Shown here piece by piece: positions 1 to 10,970 of a stretch of DNA of 64,000 nucleotides. Positions within the stretch are counted from its first letter, which is position 1. The number at the start of each line of letters is the position of its first letter. The position numbers and the translations under genes are program-made. The notes beneath the pieces were generated by a model. That model was not told the origin of the DNA. It worked only from the letters and a program-made list of their open reading frames with translations, and searched no databases. Source of the DNA: Sphaerosporella brunnea (taxonomy: Eukaryota > Ascomycota > Pezizomycetes > Pezizales > Pyronemataceae); contig VXIS01000034.1 in NCBI GenBank assembly GCA_008704415.1, positions 177,285 to 241,284 of the forward strand, written 5' to 3'.

Positions 1-1978
1 GAGCTACACTGCGGCTTAAGGTGACAACTACTCGTGAGCGATGGCAAGGACGATAAACCTGCAGTGGTAGCAGTACAAGGATCGCAACCTTGGGGATGAA
101 AATCTTTTTGTTTCCTTTCAACATCAGATTGTTTGTGCCAGTCAACAACATCACCAATGCGAGTATTTCAATTCCGCACATCGCGGCATCAAGCTCACCA
201 CCGACCTGCACTGCCCCGCATGTAGATGCGCAACACTGATTCTTCCTCGGCTACGTACGGTATATGTATGCATTGTTCATGCCTTCTGTTTTCCGACACG
301 ACCGACTCAGGATTTTTTGCATCGCCTGTTCCAGCCGGTTGGTCTCGGTGCTGCGCCACAGCAGTCTGCAGGCTCAATAACCACGCGAAGCTCGATCTCC
401 CTCTGAAGACACTCGCGCTGGTTCCAGCTGTCTCTGAAGATTTATTTCTCGCTGGAATCCTTTGAGCTCAGGGGCTCGTTGCACCGCCTCACAGCTATAC
501 AGATCGCTCTCCGTTCTGTTGTCAACGCACTCCGGCGAATTTCTGGGCTGCGAGCATATGCGTCACTGTGTCGCTCAGTCGTGTGGCGCGCTTATACCGC
601 TGCTGCTGGTTGGCTACGTCTTCCGGTTCCTTGCTGGCCACTGGCAGTACGTCGTGAAGCAATCCATTTCGTGACTCCACAGGTGGAGCATTATCAAGAA
701 TTAAAACTCATAAGAGACACAGAACAGAGGAGAGGTATCCCATCCTTTGCTGAGGATCTCGCATTGAGGATTCAACTTTCACCGTTTCGAATGGTACCAC
801 GCATTAAAGGGACGCAAAAGGTGAACGCAAAAGGTCTCAGCTCATCAGTCTAAGCTGTTACCGGTATATCCTGATCACCTTGATCTTGAGAGCTGCAATC
901 TGCCAGATTTGGCTTCCCTCAATGATTGTCGACATGTTTGACATCTAGAAAGTCTTCCACTTGCCGTCAGGAGCTAGGAGAAAGGAAAGATCGTCGCTCG
1001 CAGTATCTTTCCCTCATTGACCATGCCGTCTTCATCAGTCATTCGTCCTCATATCCCTAGTTTCTCAGTGCACACGAGCTCAGACCGACATCGCTGAAGA
1101 GGTCGACCAGCCTCCGCTTGAAGGTGCTGCGTTCTGGGATTCTGGCCAGGGCAGGTTGATGTCCACCCGTTGGCCGCGAGCTCTGCGCCATTTCCGTTTG
1201 GCTGCTCAATATGGATGTGCCTGCTTCGGTCCACGAATCACCTCAAGTATGAAAGCGAGACCAGCACTGAGCTGTCCAAAAATCCCAAATGCTTTGGCAT
1301 TACCCTGAAAGCTGACGCTTGATGTTAGTCAAACAAGCTTGACATGGAGGGGACTCTGCAGGCTGGACAAGGAGTCAGTTCAAGTTAGAGTGGATCGTCT
1401 TACCTCGACGGCTGGTTCACCCGTGCACATTGCCCCGAGATGTCCCCATCCTCATAGAACGCTAATCGTTTGATTTTTCTTGCATCCCGTGATGGTTGGA
1501 GGGCAGTACGACTGGAAAAAGGCGACTCAGGTGTATCATTCTGGAAGTGGGGGCACGTTCCATGGCAGCTTAGCCATTGGCTTTGTTGTCTGATGTTTTC
1601 TTTAGGTTCTAGAACGAGCTGGTGGCATTATCGGAATCGTATACGGACGATCTGAAGCTTCGTAGCTTTGTAATCCACGCTGCAGAAGTTATCATAAAAC
1701 CAGAACTGTTGGTTGTCTTCATTGATTGAGTGGCAGACACTCATGCCATCCCACTCAACCCCATCACCGCTCTGCCAACTCGCTGTTGCACGATTTCGGG
1801 AGTGAGAACAAAATGGACCCAATCTCCAGGCCCTACTGGGGTGTATGCCCTAATCTCAGCCCCACTTGCTTCGACCCTTCATCGAACCCGATCGCTCCTC
1901 AACACCTCGCTATCGTTCACCTCACCCTCTCATCAACCAATTCCGCTTCTGAAGCCATCCTCATAACAATCTCCCATC
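1..1978. other. No supported gene; leader of the TFIIA gamma gene at the right end
   Basis: Only short open frames in all six frames, none with splice signals or a recognisable motif. The last ~130 bases (from about 1840) are rich in C and T with CATC/CTC runs, as expected for the promoter and 5' leader of the gene that starts at 1979. Confidence 0.5.
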
Positions 1979-2548
1979 ATGGCCGATGGAAATCCCAAAC
2001 CCTCCACTGGCGAAAACGAGGAGTTTGTCGCTCGCCAGCTCAAAAAGGAGCAGCTGTACCATTGCACCAGGTGCGGAATCTCATCTTCTTTTGCTCAAGT
2101 GCTTCACTAACACCCCACCAGCATTGGCACCACTTTTATCGACACTGTCGATGACATGGTTGCGGCCGGAAAGATCACCAACGAAGTTGCGTATAAAATG
2201 TTGCAGCATTTCAACAGGGCGATGGCCGACGCCATGGAGAACAAACTGAAAGGCACTGTCAATGTCAAGGTAGATACCATGAGCACCACGCTCCCCTCCG
2301 TTTTCAACGTCCTCACTGACAACTTCCAGGGCAAGATCAACCGCTTCAACTGCTTGGGCGATACTTGGAGCTTCCAGCTCAAAGATGTCACTGCCACGGT
2401 CGAGTCCACTGCCAAGGGTTGGAAGCAAACTGTCAAGGCCGACAAGCTTCTCATGGTGACTGTTCCCACCGAGAAGGGTGCTAAGAAGCCGAGGGGTGCT
2501 GATGCCAAGACGGGAAAGGTGGGCCGCCCACGCAAACACAAGCGGTAG
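1979..2548 (+). CDS. TOA2: Transcription initiation factor IIA, gamma (small) subunit
   Basis: Predicted exons 1979-2070, 2122-2269 and 2330-2548 give 152 aa. TFIIA gamma binds TFIIA alpha/beta and stabilises TBP on the TATA box for RNA polymerase II. The N-terminal helical part (about residues 24-75) keeps the family pattern LY..(S/T)IG..F.DT.D..V..G.I, seen here as QLYHCTSIGTTF then DTVDDMVAAGKIT. The C-terminal beta part (about 80-130) keeps the pattern of N.Y.F...W.F...D, seen as INRFNCLGDTWSFQLKDV, then VKADKLLMVTV. Intron 1 (2071-2121) has GTGCGG, CACTAACACC and CCAG; removing it restores the family sequence YHCT-SIG. Intron 2 (2270-2329, 60 nt, GTAGAT, CTGAC, CCAG) is a multiple of three without a stop, so the frame is open whether or not it is spliced; family alignment favours removal (NVK then GKI). 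The tail ends in the AT-hook-like GRPRK, unusual for this subunit. The start ATG has context ATCATGG. Confidence 0.85.
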
Positions 2549-3130
2549 ATCAGAAAGCAGTCTATATAGAGGCCTTGACCGCCTGGCTTTGGGAACTTTG
2601 GAAGGGTTTGTTCTCGATGCTTTCAGGTATCTGTTCTTCGCACATGGGTTAAGCATTCATCGTCGGAAAAACAAAAATTGAGGCTGCTTCTCACACTACG
2701 TTTTTTCTTTCTACAGCGTGAATGCGCACGCAGTTTGGTCCCTCAGTCTTTATCCCTCGTAGTTCTCACCTCAAAATCCCCGTGGCTTCACGATATTCTA
2801 TCCAGCAAGAAACCGATCTGTGTGTCATCAATGTCCTGTACATAACAGGGTCTGAATCAACGCCCCTTGGAACTAGCTCGTAAGCGCTGCTTTGCTCAAC
2901 GTAGTCAAGCGTTATCTAACCTGACGGCTTGGCAACTTCCGGACTCGAGCACGCACGTGATTAAACAGTAAGCCACACAGTGGTCTCGTGATCGATTCTT
3001 GCCCACCAATGTTTGCTCCTCCCATTGCTCGAGCGTTTGCATCACGCCTTCCGGAACAGCTTCTACGACTTCATATTCCCGTCCCTGAGCAACAGATGCC
3101 TTCGCCCACGCCCCGACAACGCAAGTCTGA
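2549..3130. other. Intergenic; nothing recognised
   Basis: 3' flank of the TFIIA gamma gene. No open frame with codon-like composition or splice signals. One CACGTG occurs near 2954 without the other parts of the promoter module described for the dispersed gene family. Confidence 0.4.
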
Positions 3131-3133
3131 ACT

Positions 3134-3544
3134 TTGGAGCTTTTCGCTGCAACACTTGGTGCATACCCCTCCGGGTATGTGCAGCCGGCTCCATTGAAGC
3201 GGCGTAACGCTTTCTTTGGTTACAACCTCACGGTCAATGAAACTGAGATGGCCAACTTTGATGGGATGTTTGCCACAGAGCGGGACGGGTCTGTGCAGTG
3301 GGTGGATGTCTGGGAGCTGCTACAGCTGCGAGTGCATGAGAACGAGGTGGGGGAAATGTTCGGACTCGCACTGGCTGCGGATCGACGGAGACAACGTTCA
3401 GCGCCATTGGCACGATGTGGTCTATTCGTGCAGTTGGCAATGGTGAACTCTGGCATACTGGGGACCGCAGCCGTAAGTGAGCGCGTGGTGCAAAATCCGC
3501 TGGTGGCACAGAATGCTTCAAACAGCAACGGTTCGAGCAATTGA
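3134..3544 (+). pseudogene. Unknown coding remnant, frame broken near 3360
   Basis: An open frame without an ATG near its 5' end reads like protein from about 3140 to 3360 (AFFGYNLTVNETEMANFDGM, then SVQWVDVWELLQL). After about 3360 another frame looks more protein-like (HWLRIDGDNVQRHW), which suggests a frameshift or an unrecognised intron. No family was recognised. Confidence 0.25.
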
Positions 3545-3628
3545 CCTTTGTAACCATTGTAATTGAGGAGGAAATCACTGCGTGGTTGTTCCAGTGCCAA
3601 AAGGCCTATCAGTATGCGGTGTAATTTA

Positions 3629-4045
3629 TCAAATGCATCTAAACAGATTCTTGCGGTGGGTTTCGATACTGCGCAGTTTTGGAAACACCATACAGCAGCC
3701 TGCGTAACCACTCCTTGGCTCCTCAGAAGTACGCACAAACACCTCTGGAAATGAAGCCCGCCACAGTAATCGGTCCATCGTCTGGAAACATAATGAGCAG
3801 TTTGGGGTCCAGTACAAAGGCTGAAAGTCTACCATTTCCGAGTATGGGGCATGATATGGATTGTGCAGGATGTTACTAAACGTGGGAACTTCCAACTTCC
3901 AAAACGTCCTGTTGTCTAGAGACCGGAGAGGATTTTTATGAGATGGCTCGTTTCGTTGCCGCCAAACAAGACAACACCCAATGTCTGGCTTCGCGGTTGA
4001 TTGTACCTTTTCATTTTCCACCTTTTGACGTTCCTGAAGTTCCAT
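3629..4045 (-). CDS. Possible 138-aa open frame, unknown
   Basis: Starts with ATG at 4045 and runs 138 codons. Composition is plausible but there is no motif, no signal peptide and no splice evidence. It overlaps no better candidate. It could be a chance open frame. Confidence 0.15.
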   Translation of the reverse strand: MELQERQKVENEKVQSTAKPDIGCCLVWRQRNEPSHKNPLRSLDNRTFWKLEVPTFSNILHNPYHAPYSEMVDFQPLYWTPNCSLCFQTMDRLLWRASFPEVFVRTSEEPRSGYAGCCMVFPKLRSIETHRKNLFRCI

Positions 4046-4144
4046 GCGTCACCCGTCGCACCACTTGCGACTCGAATGCAAAGATCATCGATATCGCATC
4101 TGGAAGGTCGTTTCGCTGGGTATCTCATTCTCAGAAACGTATGA

Positions 4145-4692
4145 GCTCTTATTACGGCGGCTGGCAAGCAAACCGATATCACCGACAAAGACGACGAACC
4201 TGACCTCAGAGGTTTTCTACGAAGCGACCTACGCGCCTACAAGCTCGCCCTTCTTCAGCCATTCCAGGAAGAGTTGCACCACACTACCTGAACGACACGT
4301 TTACGTTTGGACCCTGGACGCGAGCCGAAATCATAGACGCGATCACGGGTGTCCAAAATCACTACCACCATCGATTTTCACAAGTTACTGCAATGATCCT
4401 TCCAGCACCACCTCACCGCAACTCTGCCATCGCTACCGCACGACTAAAAAACGAGAACACGCCAAATTCGAAAGATCCGGGAACCAACGTTCACCAGCAG
4501 CAGCAAGAAACTGGGTCCGTGACGTTCTGCACAAGCTGTATCGACAACATATTTCCACTATTGCGGCCGACCGAGAAATGGATTTCACTACCCGAGCTGG
4601 AAAGGGTTATGATTTGCGTCATCCGGGATATCGGCCGATACACTGCGTTTGACGCTTTCGCTTTCGAATCCGCGTCCCCTGAGCACCATTGA
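4145..4692 (+). pseudogene. Decayed gene of unknown function in two reading frames
   Basis: From 4145 one frame reads ALITAAGKQTDITDKDDEPD to a stop at about 4313. From about 4275 the next frame takes over (LNDTFTFGPWTRAEIIDAIT) and runs to 4692, with a well-formed C-terminal part (KWISLPELERVMICVIRDIG). The two overlap by about 40 bases, as after a single frameshift. No family recognised. Confidence 0.35.
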
Positions 4693-5036
4693 TCCACAGC
4701 CTCCACGCGCCGGAAAGACGAAGCGACACCTTGCGGATCACTTGGCAGATCATGCAGCGCAGCATTCCCGTCGCGCTATCGTGGCCCAACAAAACACCGA
4801 TCTGTTGGATTTGCATCTTTCAACATGTGTTTTGGCGTTCTATCGTTGGCAAATAGACCGTTGCCATAGACCACCTAGGGGATCGCGAACCTTGTTCTAT
4901 CCATTGGTTCCACACGACAGGAATGGGTGGTCGTTTGTTGCTATTGAACATCGATCTTTTCGGCCGCTATAGAGCTACGGGAAAGTCCCATGCTCGCGAA
5001 CGCTCCCACTCCTAACTTCCGCTGAACGGCTATGCA
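4693..5036. other. Flank of the decayed gene; nothing further recognised
   Basis: Open frames continue in places but with no clear start, splice signal or motif. Confidence 0.3.
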
Positions 5037-5039
5037 CAA

Positions 5040-5640
5040 CGCCACCGACCGAAGATGCACACCCTACACACCCACAGGGGCCTCGACGCCCCTCACTTTT
5101 CATCTCGGCGGCCTTCTCGATCCCTTCATGGCGCCAAGGCTAAAGACCAGCCAATGACGGCGAGGAAACCGTGGTGGTGGAGGGCAGACGGTCGAAGCAA
5201 CGTTTCCGTGGCCGGTGTATCACACAGACGGTACCCCACGCCCAAAAGTACAGCGTCTCGACGCCCCTTACTCTGCCTCCGCGGCATGGAGCGTTTCAAC
5301 GCGCAGGTCAGCAAATAGGTGCTTTTTACTTGCTAAGCCAGTTACAGCGCCACACCTGGGAGCCCGCATCATAGGGCTCCGGGCCTCCCCTGGGGCTGTA
5401 ACTGGCGCTGCCTGTTGAAAGCACCGGGAGTGCCAATCCGAAGGAGTCAGGTAAGCCACAACTATCGACCATTTTCTTTTGGCGCTAACTTGTGGCGTAG
5501 TGCACCGCACAGCGGTCACTGGCGGAGGTTTTCCGGGAGGAGAAGGCTACCCTGCAGTTCCTGCGCAATACCAAGGTTGGTCAAGTTGTGGCGGTTGCTT
5601 CTGAGGGGGAGAGGAGGAGGGGATGAAGAGTGATCGGGGT
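5040..5640 (+). pseudogene. Member of a dispersed Pro/Gly-rich small-gene family (unknown function)
   Basis: A well-formed intron at 5451-5500 (GTAAGC donor, GGCGCTAACTT branch, GCGTAG acceptor, 50 bp) shows a transcribed gene on this strand. A second possible intron starts at GTCAGC near 5306 and ends at CCAG about 5340. The exon after 5500 can be read as PGGEGYPAVPAQYQGWSSCG. The same stretch is found in inverse orientation at 10.5-10.8 kb and in weaker form near 31.4 kb. A 3' module shared with other members follows at 5725. The reading frame and start are not certain and no domain is recognised. Confidence 0.35.
5337..5406. repeat. GC-rich nested hairpin
   Basis: Perfect 12-bp arms GCCAGTTACAGC (5337-5348) and its complement (5395-5406). 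A second hairpin lies inside: GGAGCCC (5359-5365) pairs with GGGCTCC (5374-5380). It sits at the edge of an exon of the Pro/Gly-rich family gene. Confidence 0.8.
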
Positions 5641-5724
5641 CTGGTGGCCATGTCAATCTTGTGTTTTGGTCTTTCTGTTCCTTGGGTTGCTATTCTGCCC
5701 TTCCTTTTCTTTCCATTTGGTATT

Positions 5725-5826
5725 AAGGTTGACGCGTGAGATAATTTCAATAAAGCGGCGGACAGGATATGGCGGCGAGAGTCTGCCATAATCTTTTCAG
5801 GTTGCATAAACATGATTACACAAACG
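5725..5826 (+). repeat. Dispersed 3' module, copy a
   Basis: Shares with other copies in the window the blocks GTTGAC..GTGAGATAA, GGCGGACAGGATA, TCTGCCATAATC, GGTTGCAT and TGATTACA. It follows a gene remnant on the same strand. A role in 3' end formation is inferred only. Confidence 0.55.
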
Positions 5827-6108
5827 CCGTGCACCGCACATCTTTGCTGAGCCGTACGCTATGACAGTTCCACGCCTGAGCAGTTTGTCGATAGACTGGA
5901 CTGCTAGTCCTGGTCATGGCGATCGCGAGGGCGGGAATCTGTGCTTTTTTTGCGGTTGGTTGAGAAAAGGAAATGGAAGCCAGAGGTGGAAAAGCCTTCA
6001 GGGCGGGAGAACCTGCAACATGGCAATCCGAATTGGCTAGAGGTGAGCAGGTGGCCTGGTATTTCTAGCTTTTATCGTTTGTTTTTTTTTTCGTCTCTCT
6101 TTGGTATA

Positions 6109-6184
6109 AAGTTGGCGCCTAGGACCATGTCAATGAGGCGGTAACGGTCATTGTATGCGCTGAAAACGAGCAAAACATGATTAC
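6109..6184 (+). repeat. Dispersed 3' module, weak copy b
   Basis: Begins GTATAAAGTTGGCGCC and ends AAAACATGATTACGCGC, matching copy a in order but with many changes. A short (AC)n run follows it. Confidence 0.3.
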
Positions 6185-7540
6185 GCGCACACACACACAC
6201 GAAGCCTTAAAGTCCCTCCATGCCACCTGTCATCACTGTTGATATCACTGAGGAAAGTTGGTTCGACGGGTTTTATGGCCTATACCGTCAACGACACCAA
6301 AAACCAAGAACGAGCAGCGCTTGCGAGTGCCGGAGACAATTGTCCTTCCGGAGCCAGTAGACTTTGCGGGTCTCGGGAATGAGCGTTGTCATTGCTGTTG
6401 GCTGACGCATATCCCCACTTCAGAGGCGTCTTTGGGCGCGTTCGCCGGGAACGAAGAAGTGATATGATATAAGACGGTTCGTGGCCTAGGGAATCGAATG
6501 AAGAGATTTCGTTGATGGCGTAGAGTGGATACTCATGACCAGATCAACCTCATCGATCACGCGTGGGACGGCGGTAGGATGTTATGTATCGCGGGTTTGC
6601 GGAAGCAGAGGGTAGATCGAAGCAGTCCTATCTAGTGGCCGTTTAGAGCTGTTAATCGATCAGCCTGCCCTTCGAGCGAGTTGTACTAAATCTGTTGTAC
6701 TAAATTTATTGGAAACTTCCATAGCGGCTGAGACGAGCCGGCGCCCACTATGCAGGTCCAGCACCGGTATCAATGCGCGAGAAATGAAGAGAATTATGAT
6801 GGCAGTGTTCGCTGGCACCGTGGCTTTCAAGTTCTTGCACTCGATGTTATCAGCCACCTCTGATATCATGCTGTCACGGGTTAACACCGACAGTTCTTTT
6901 CCTGTTCCGTGGAAATGCTTGAAAATCTTCTGGGGGTTGAAATCCTGGATTGCAGCCTTATTACTACTTTCACAATACTGAAGTTCGGTGATCCAGCTCA
7001 TGACAGCGAATGTGTACACAGAGTGCGTGACTGCAGTCAAAAATGGAACGAATGATTGACAGTGAGACAACATCAGACAAAACCCCTTTGAGCGCTGACC
7101 CAACTCCCATTCCCAGAATAGGTTTTACCCATACCCCACCACCACAACATTTCTGTTTGTAAGTGCTCTCCCTTTTTCTTTTTTCTTTTCATGTCGAGTC
7201 TTTCCCTTCCTTTTTCCGATGCCCCTCTACCATTTCTTGCTACCCTAACACCAAGACACCCTCCTCTCATTGAAACTCACCCGCTACCATCTGTATTCGC
7301 TTAACCCTTCACCTCCTCACCAACACGTGCTAACCTTGATGGTTTTTGAACCACCAGTCCCTTCCCAGCTTCAACCAACGCGACAACACGCGTTCCAGGT
7401 ACCGCGAACGCGCAGGAGCACCCCCGATCAAGACTTAATTGCAGCCATGCCCAGCTGCAGCGCATTGTGTGTTTAATCCTCTTCCCCTCCCAGATGAAGC
7501 TACATACTAATCACATCTAGACTTGCCGCTCTGGGTGGGG
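6185..7540. other. No supported gene
   Basis: Only short open frames on both strands. The longest, at 6660-7103 (-), has no recognisable motif or splice signal. From 7140 to 7330 there are C/T-rich runs that may be a leader of the remnant that follows. Confidence 0.4.
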
Positions 7541-7888
7541 CTGCTGCTCTGCGAATGGGAGAGGGGGTGATGGGAGGAGGTTTTCCTCAGCTCAACACGA
7601 CGGCCTCCGACGACAGGTATGGGGGCATATACCCCAGATGCTACCCCTCAGGGCACTGCCGTGCCCCAAAAGGGCCGAAACTGGTAAGTCCTTTAGTCTT
7701 TAGCTTTCTAAACAGAAGAAAAACTGACGAGAGCAGTGCCCTTGCAGACATTAGGGGCTCCGGATGGTCGGTTCCAACTAGCCATCCGGCGTGTGTTTGT
7801 CCTGGCGCGTGCCGGTAAGTGCTCCAGCCTTTAGCTTTTGTATATGGAAGCAAAACTGACGGAACCAGTATAGAGACACTGGTGGTGG

Positions 7889-7918
7889 TTTGGGTTTGGG
7901 TTTGGGTTTGGGTTTGGG
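7889..7918 (+). repeat. Five TTTGGG units
   Basis: An uninterrupted hexamer run. It resembles a telomeric array in form but is short and interstitial. Confidence 0.9.
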
Positions 7919-7937
7919 TGGTAACCCGACCCGGGCT

Positions 7938-7973
7938 GGAGGATTGCGGCGATGAAATGGGCCGCAGTCCTCC
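7938..7973. repeat. GC-rich hairpin
   Basis: Arms of 13 bp with one mismatch: GGAGGATTGCGGC (7938-7950) against GCCGCAGTCCTCC (7961-7973), with a 10-nt loop. Confidence 0.75.
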
Positions 7974-8620
7974 ATGGAACATTGGGAAGGGGGGGGGGGG
8001 GGTGCAAACGGACAGTATTGCTGGTGGACAGGAAGGATAGGATATCCGGATATTGCGGGGGCGCCATGGTCAGCGTTCTCCGTAGCAGCGTGGACGCTTC
8101 TTTCGCCGCAACAGATTGTATTTATCTGTGATCCGGACTTGTCCGGATGGGGTTTTAAAAGTTATTTGGAGGACGATAGCCATAAATGCAGTTGATTATA
8201 CTTCTTGTACAAAGGGACAGCTCTGTGCTCTCGCTTGTCAAATAACATCAAAAAGGGGTGACGGAAATAAACGTTTTTTGATAAGAGCGCTGTGTATTAG
8301 TGGCAATAAGAAGTGTGCCCATATCAACCCTACGGTCAAACATGCTGGTCGTCTCAGCCAGCTCAGTGTCTTTGAGACTGGAGCGGGGACGAGCGGAGAG
8401 ACAAGTGCTTGTGGATTGAATAGTGAGTGGCAAAAAGAGCATGGAAGAGAAAGGGAAGCAACGACGGTCAGACCCAAACGCTGCTGGGTACGTATAGGTG
8501 CGTAATTCCAAGACATTTCCTACGGGGCCTAACAACTTCGAGATTGCGGGTGCCTTCACAGCTGAGTGGTTGAGGATTATAGTTAAACATTCCTGCAGAA
8601 CCTTTCTGCTCGTTTCAGCT
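7974..8620. other. No supported gene; includes a poly-G tract
   Basis: A run of about 13 G near 7990 is followed by sequence with only short open frames and no recognisable feature. Confidence 0.4.
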
Positions 8621-8621
8621 C

Positions 8622-9216
8622 ATGTGGCAGAGCCACACCACCCACACCGCGCCCTTGCCACCCTCCCCCTCCCCCGAAAGCTTCTCGATTATCTCCTCCG
8701 GCGGTGTTACCTCCCAGCAGCTCCTCCATACTGCTAATAGCTCCTCTGCTACTCCCTCCACCTATCGAAGGCGGCCGTTCCCCACCAGCCAGCTCGGGTC
8801 ATTTCTCCAGGCTTCGCTAGGTGACATATATATGTCAATCGCCAGCTTCAACGGCATCCTTCGGTATCGGTTTGGCGAACAGCCTACTGAGGGTACAAAG
8901 CTTCATCGCTGCAATCCCCAACCTCACTACCACCATCCCGCATGTTTCTCTCTCAAGCGTTTCGAAGACGCTGCCAGAGGTTCCACCACGAGCTACGTCT
9001 TTACAGCCCGCACAGACGGTTGACGTGTTCGATGATTCCAAGGAGCCCATCGGCATAGGTCCATCCGGGCATCCTGAAGGAGGCACTAACCTCGAAAACC
9101 AAGTGGTGGATAGCGACCCTGGTAAGTCCTCGAACGTCTCCCCCGTGGAATCAAGTACTAACAAACACTGGTAAACAGGGCTCTGGGTTTGTCCCCTTTG
9201 CACGAACACCCTATGA
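8622..9216 (+). CDS. Hypothetical spliced gene, 3' part
   Basis: The best support is the intron at 9122-9178: GTAAGT donor, AGTACTAACAAAC branch site (perfect fungal CTAAC) and GTAAACAG acceptor, 57 bp. Before it the frame open from about 8824 reads like protein (TVDVFDDSKEPIGIGPSGHP). After splicing it ends with LWVCPLCTNTL and TGA at 9214-9216. A different frame is open further upstream (8622-8900, from an ATG), so another intron or a frameshift near 8890 is likely. No domain recognised; the CPLC pair alone does not define a zinc site. Confidence 0.4.
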
Positions 9217-10500
9217 AGGCGTTGCTTTCTGCAGCTTGCAACATCGAGGTACGCGCGGCCTCTGACACGTGCATCCCTCGCTGAGAAAAGACATTGAAGA
9301 GCTCAACAACTACAAACTCGGGAGGGTTACAACGAGAGACGCACGGATTTGGTGATTCGAAAAAGCTTGCTTGCCGGTGATGGATATAAAGCTGAAAACA
9401 AACGGGAGGCTAGGAATGGCTTTGAAGACTTTGGACATGGACCAGGTGGGGCCGACAAAGCACTTTCCCACCCCGCCCCACCTTACGGAAGGCTTAACTA
9501 TTGACGATGTTGGGGTTTCCACTCAAATCAATCTAATGCAGATTGGAGGGGGGGGATAACAGATGTACGGTAAGGCAATGAAGGAGACGCAGTGGGTGGA
9601 GGTGGTAAGAAGTGATGGACCAGGTAACGGGTGGCGCTATACAGCGAGGAGCAGGTGCGGCGAGAGGAGGAAACGCCGGACGTCTCAGAGACTCGGAAAT
9701 TAGGAAGATTGAGGAATTGCGCAATTCTCCCGGTATCTTCTCGGTATGGTCGTTTTCCTTCAGCGGAGCGGAGGATTTTTGTGAATATAAGGAGGCGTTG
9801 ATCGCCTCTGTGAAGCAAATGAAGCACAAGCATTTTTTTTTCTACCTCATTCCGGAGTTCTTACGGCTGCGCCCACCGCCTAGAATACCCTTGGTATCAA
9901 GAAGTAGGAATACAAACCGGAGGTATGGGTTTCTCCCCGCCAATCTGGGGATCAACCATAATTGAGGCCACAACCTGCGTGGCCACTGGCCAATATTTGG
10001 CATACAAATGACAAAAAACCCGGCGCAACTGATAGAAGAATTGGTTGGAGCGAATAGACTTCGGTGAAACCTTTTTTTTTTGTTGCGAGGAAGTAGGAAA
10101 GAGCTTCTTTCACCACTGCAGTCAAATCACAACGCCGAGCGCTTTCGCGATCTCAACCTCTTTGTAAATGATAGGACCGGCTACCAAGGGGTGTGACCAG
10201 ATTGCTAAGTAAACAAAAGAAAAAATAAAGGAGATAAGCAAGACGCATGAGACACAGTGACGCACTCCTTGTAATGCTATCAGAGAGAAAGGGCAGCGAC
10301 TAATACAAACCCAAGGGTAGAAAAGGCGAGCAAATGTATTGCAATAGAGGCCGCTGTATGGGCTTTATTGGACTAGGTTGTACAATGGATGTCCATAGCG
10401 CCGATGTGGGAGAGACGGCAATCTTTTACGAGGCAGCGTGAAGAATCTGGCGTGAGATTGAAGTGTGAAATATACGACAAGAGAGCTTATATACCGTGAA
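9217..10500. other. No supported gene
   Basis: Several A/T and G runs and short open frames on both strands, none with splice signals or a known motif. Confidence 0.4.
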
Positions 10501-10504
10501 ACGT

Positions 10505-10748
10505 GATTGCGGCGTCATGAGGCTGGTATGAGATCTGTTGCAGGTAGAATTTTCACATTCCCGCCTAACCCATCTGGCAGCAGCAGCAGTTATCACCACC
10601 TCTACATCCTACCACCTCATCTATACCTCTACCAACTCCTCCCCTCTACCACCTCCTCCGCATCTCCCCCTCCTCCTCCCGCCACAACTTGACCAACCCT
10701 GGTATCCCGCAGAAACTGCAGGATACCAGGCATAGGTTTCTCCTCCTG
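10505..10748 (-). pseudogene. Inverse copy of the 5.5-kb Pro/Gly-rich family segment
   Basis: Read on the minus strand, this matches 5.52-5.63 kb: the block around CTGCAGTTTCTGCGGGATACC and GGTTGGTCAAGTTGTGGCGG recurs with few changes. One frame gives YPAVSAGYQGWSSCGG, parallel to the 5.5-kb copy. Two hairpins flank or overlap it at 10699-10729 and 10749-10800. No complete gene is visible. Confidence 0.4.
10699..10729. repeat. Small hairpin
   Basis: Perfect 9-bp arms CTGGTATCC and GGATACCAG with a 13-nt loop, inside the family segment. Confidence 0.7.
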
Positions 10749-10800
10749 GAACTCGTCTATTGCCGGCCGGGGCCGCGCCCGACCGGCAATAGACGAGTTC
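10749..10800. repeat. Long perfect GC-rich hairpin
   Basis: 18-bp perfect arms (10749-10766 and 10783-10800) beginning GAACTCGTCTATTGCC. The 16-nt centre is GC-only except one base and can itself pair in part (GGGC with GCCC). Confidence 0.85.
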
Positions 10801-10970
10801 ACCTACTACAAACCCCCGCCTCTTCGTAGGTATTTACTGGTCGATGGTGGATACCACGCCACCGGAGGCCCCCCAAGTACAACAGCAAGCCTGTAGGTGC
10901 ACTCCCTCCCTGATTTCCGCGGCTCTGGATGAGGCATTGACATGGAGATTCTAGAGATAAGCTTCGGCTG

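Larger units (their letters stand above)
7550..8000 (+). pseudogene. Exon-intron remnant with two near-identical introns
   Basis: Two introns with full signals lie at 7684-7736 and 7815-7868. Both start GTAAGT, share CTTTAGCTTT and AAAACTGAC, and end CAG. The exon between them (7737-7814) is open in more than one frame, so the product is not clear. The exon before can be read as AYTPDATPQGTAVPQKG. The composition and the following hairpin link it to the Pro/Gly-rich family; this link is inference. Confidence 0.35.
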
